A stretch of 64,000 bases of DNA from Oryzomonas japonica (GTDB lineage: Bacteria; Desulfobacterota; Desulfuromonadia; Geobacterales; Pseudopelobacteraceae). The position numbers and the translations under genes were made by a program. Positions within the stretch are counted from its first letter, which is position 1. Every line of letters begins with the position of its first letter. The notes under the pieces were generated by a model, which worked only from the letters and a program-made list of their open reading frames with translations, had not been told where the DNA came from and did no database searches. The stretch spans positions 124,001-188,000 of the forward strand of contig NZ_VZQZ01000005.1 of the NCBI RefSeq assembly GCF_008802365.1, written 5' to 3'. Below, one piece after another: positions 63,129-64,000 of this stretch.

Positions 63129-64000
63129 TTAGACTCTCAATGGGTCGGATTCGATACGGCAGGGTAGTATCCGGCAGTTTTCGTAACCCGCCTCGGACAG
63201 CATGCGGCCCAGGCGTTCGGCCACATCGTCTACCATGATGATCTCGCTGGGGAAATGCCCGGCATCGATCAGGGTGATGCCCAGGTCCTGCGCATCCCGG
63301 GCATCGTGGTATTTCACATCGCCCGTCACCAGGACGTCGGCTCCGCAACGGACCGCATCGCGCAAGAGCGATGCCCCGCTGCCGCTGCACAGAGCCACTT
63401 TTTTGATCACAGTCGCTGGGTCGCCCACGTAGCGCAGACCGGGGGCATGCAGCATTTCCCTGATCCGCGCCGCATAGTCCGCCAGGGTCGTCTGCTCCGC
63501 CAGGGAGCCTACCCGGCCCAGTCCGAGTTGTTTGCCCTCGTTGAGCAGGGGGTAGATGTCGAAGGCCGGCTCTTCGTATGGGTGCGCCGCCAGGAGCGCC
63601 TTGACGACTCGCGGCAGATTGCGTCGGTCCAGGAGCAATTCCAGGCGCTGTTCGGGAACCTGTTCCCGGCTTCCCACCGCACCGATGAAGGGCGTAGCGC
63701 CGGCCAGGGGGGTGAAGGTTCCTTCGCCGGGGGTGCTGAAGGAACAGTCCCGGTAGTTGCCCAGGGCTTCGGCCCAGGGAAGGAGCGCCCCGCGGACCCG
63801 TTCAAGATGGTCGCCCGGCACGAAGACCGCCAGCTTGGCCAGCTCCTGCCCGGCAGTTGCCTGGAGCGGCCGACAAGCGGAGACCCCCAGGCGTTCGGCC
63901 AACAGGTCGTTCAGCCCACCCTCGGCCACGTCGTAGCTGGTGTGGATGCTGACGACCGCCAGATCGGACCTGATGGCGTCGTGTACGAGTTTTCCCTGGG
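63129..64000 (-). CDS. Nif3-like dinuclear metal protein, 5' end cut by window
   Basis: Family of dinuclear-metal hexamers (GTP cyclohydrolase 1 type 2/NIF3). From the right edge the frame reads QGKLVHDAIRSDLAVVSIHTSYDVAEGGLNDLLAERLGV, the usual N-terminal metal-site region, so the start codon lies outside. An inserted YqfO-like domain follows (LAVFVPGDHLERVRGALL ... HPYEEPAFDIYPL), then the C-terminal metal site (KVALCSGSGASLLRDA, VTGDVKYHDARDAQDLGITLIDAGHFPSE). Ends 42 bp before the DUF164 gene. Confidence 0.9.
   Translation of the reverse strand, partial: QGKLVHDAIRSDLAVVSIHTSYDVAEGGLNDLLAERLGVSACRPLQATAGQELAKLAVFVPGDHLERVRGALLPWAEALGNYRDCSFSTPGEGTFTPLAGATPFIGAVGSREQVPEQRLELLLDRRNLPRVVKALLAAHPYEEPAFDIYPLLNEGKQLGLGRVGSLAEQTTLADYAARIREMLHAPGLRYVGDPATVIKKVALCSGSGASLLRDAVRCGADVLVTGDVKYHDARDAQDLGITLIDAGHFPSEIIMVDDVAERLGRMLSEAGYENCRILPCRIESDPLRV

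Overview
The window looks like chromosomal DNA of a high-GC Desulfuromonadales bacterium of the Geobacter/Pelobacter type. The clues are a SfrAB-type NAD(P)H oxidoreductase, a triheme c7-like cytochrome, a nuoH-N block, the futalosine menaquinone genes mqnB and mqnD, FolE2, and a complete mraZ-to-ftsZ cell-wall and division cluster. It is mostly core genome. I found no phage, transposase, CRISPR array, tRNA or 5S/16S/23S rRNA gene. The species assignment is an inference from gene content only.

Layout. Bases 1-4 kb hold the start of htpX (cut by the window edge), ndk, and the minus-strand pair uvrC-miaA. Bases 4-5.3 kb hold amtB behind a sigma54-like promoter and an upstream NtrC-type palindrome. 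Bases 5.4-10.8 kb carry a large exported protein with a 40-residue repeat, a LysM/TPR protein, and a convergent membrane protein with a degenerate receiver domain. Bases 11-17.6 kb carry a GlcD-type FAD oxidase, a small membrane protein, maf, a YggS-type protein, and a coupled CHASE2 cyclase / SH3 / M48 lipoprotein operon. Bases 17.6-23.5 kb carry a coupled minus-strand operon (folE2, a TIGR04282-type transferase, a hybrid kinase, mqnB), then acyP and engB. Bases 23.8-31.8 kb hold nuoH, an ankyrin gene and nuoIJKLMN. Bases 31.9-42.2 kb hold a DUF4337 protein, mqnD, an M29 aminopeptidase, sfrB-sfrA, a radical SAM protein, a 59-aa Cys4 protein and the cytochrome. Bases 42.4-60.9 kb are the dcw cluster, all on the minus strand: mraZ, rsmH, ftsL, ftsI, murE, murF, mraY, murD, ftsW, murG, murC, murB, ddl, ftsQ, ftsA, ftsZ. 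Bases 60.9-64 kb hold a small conserved protein, a YkgJ-like Cys-cluster protein, RNase P RNA, a DUF164 zinc-ribbon protein and a truncated Nif3-family gene.

How the parts work together. The dcw genes build lipid II from UDP-MurNAc, export and polymerise it, and place the division ring. Their control appears to rest on a strong promoter with three 10-bp-spaced MraZ boxes. MqnB and MqnD belong to the futalosine menaquinone route that would supply the quinone used by the Nuo membrane arm. SfrAB and the cytochrome fit a metal- or quinone-reducing lifestyle.

The most unusual non-coding feature is a roughly 120-bp repeat with inverted ends and a palindromic core, present five times. Each copy lies 1-53 bp beyond a stop codon. 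One copy supplies the start codon of miaA, and a second repeat type supplies its stop codon. Other points worth a second look are the nuoHIJKLMN block without nuoA-G, a CTG start inferred for murB, a terminator-like hairpin inside the dcw operon, and the 120-bp tandem repeat in the 1006-aa exported protein. I did not find a clearly new multi-gene system. The best candidates are listed as findings with their uncertainty.
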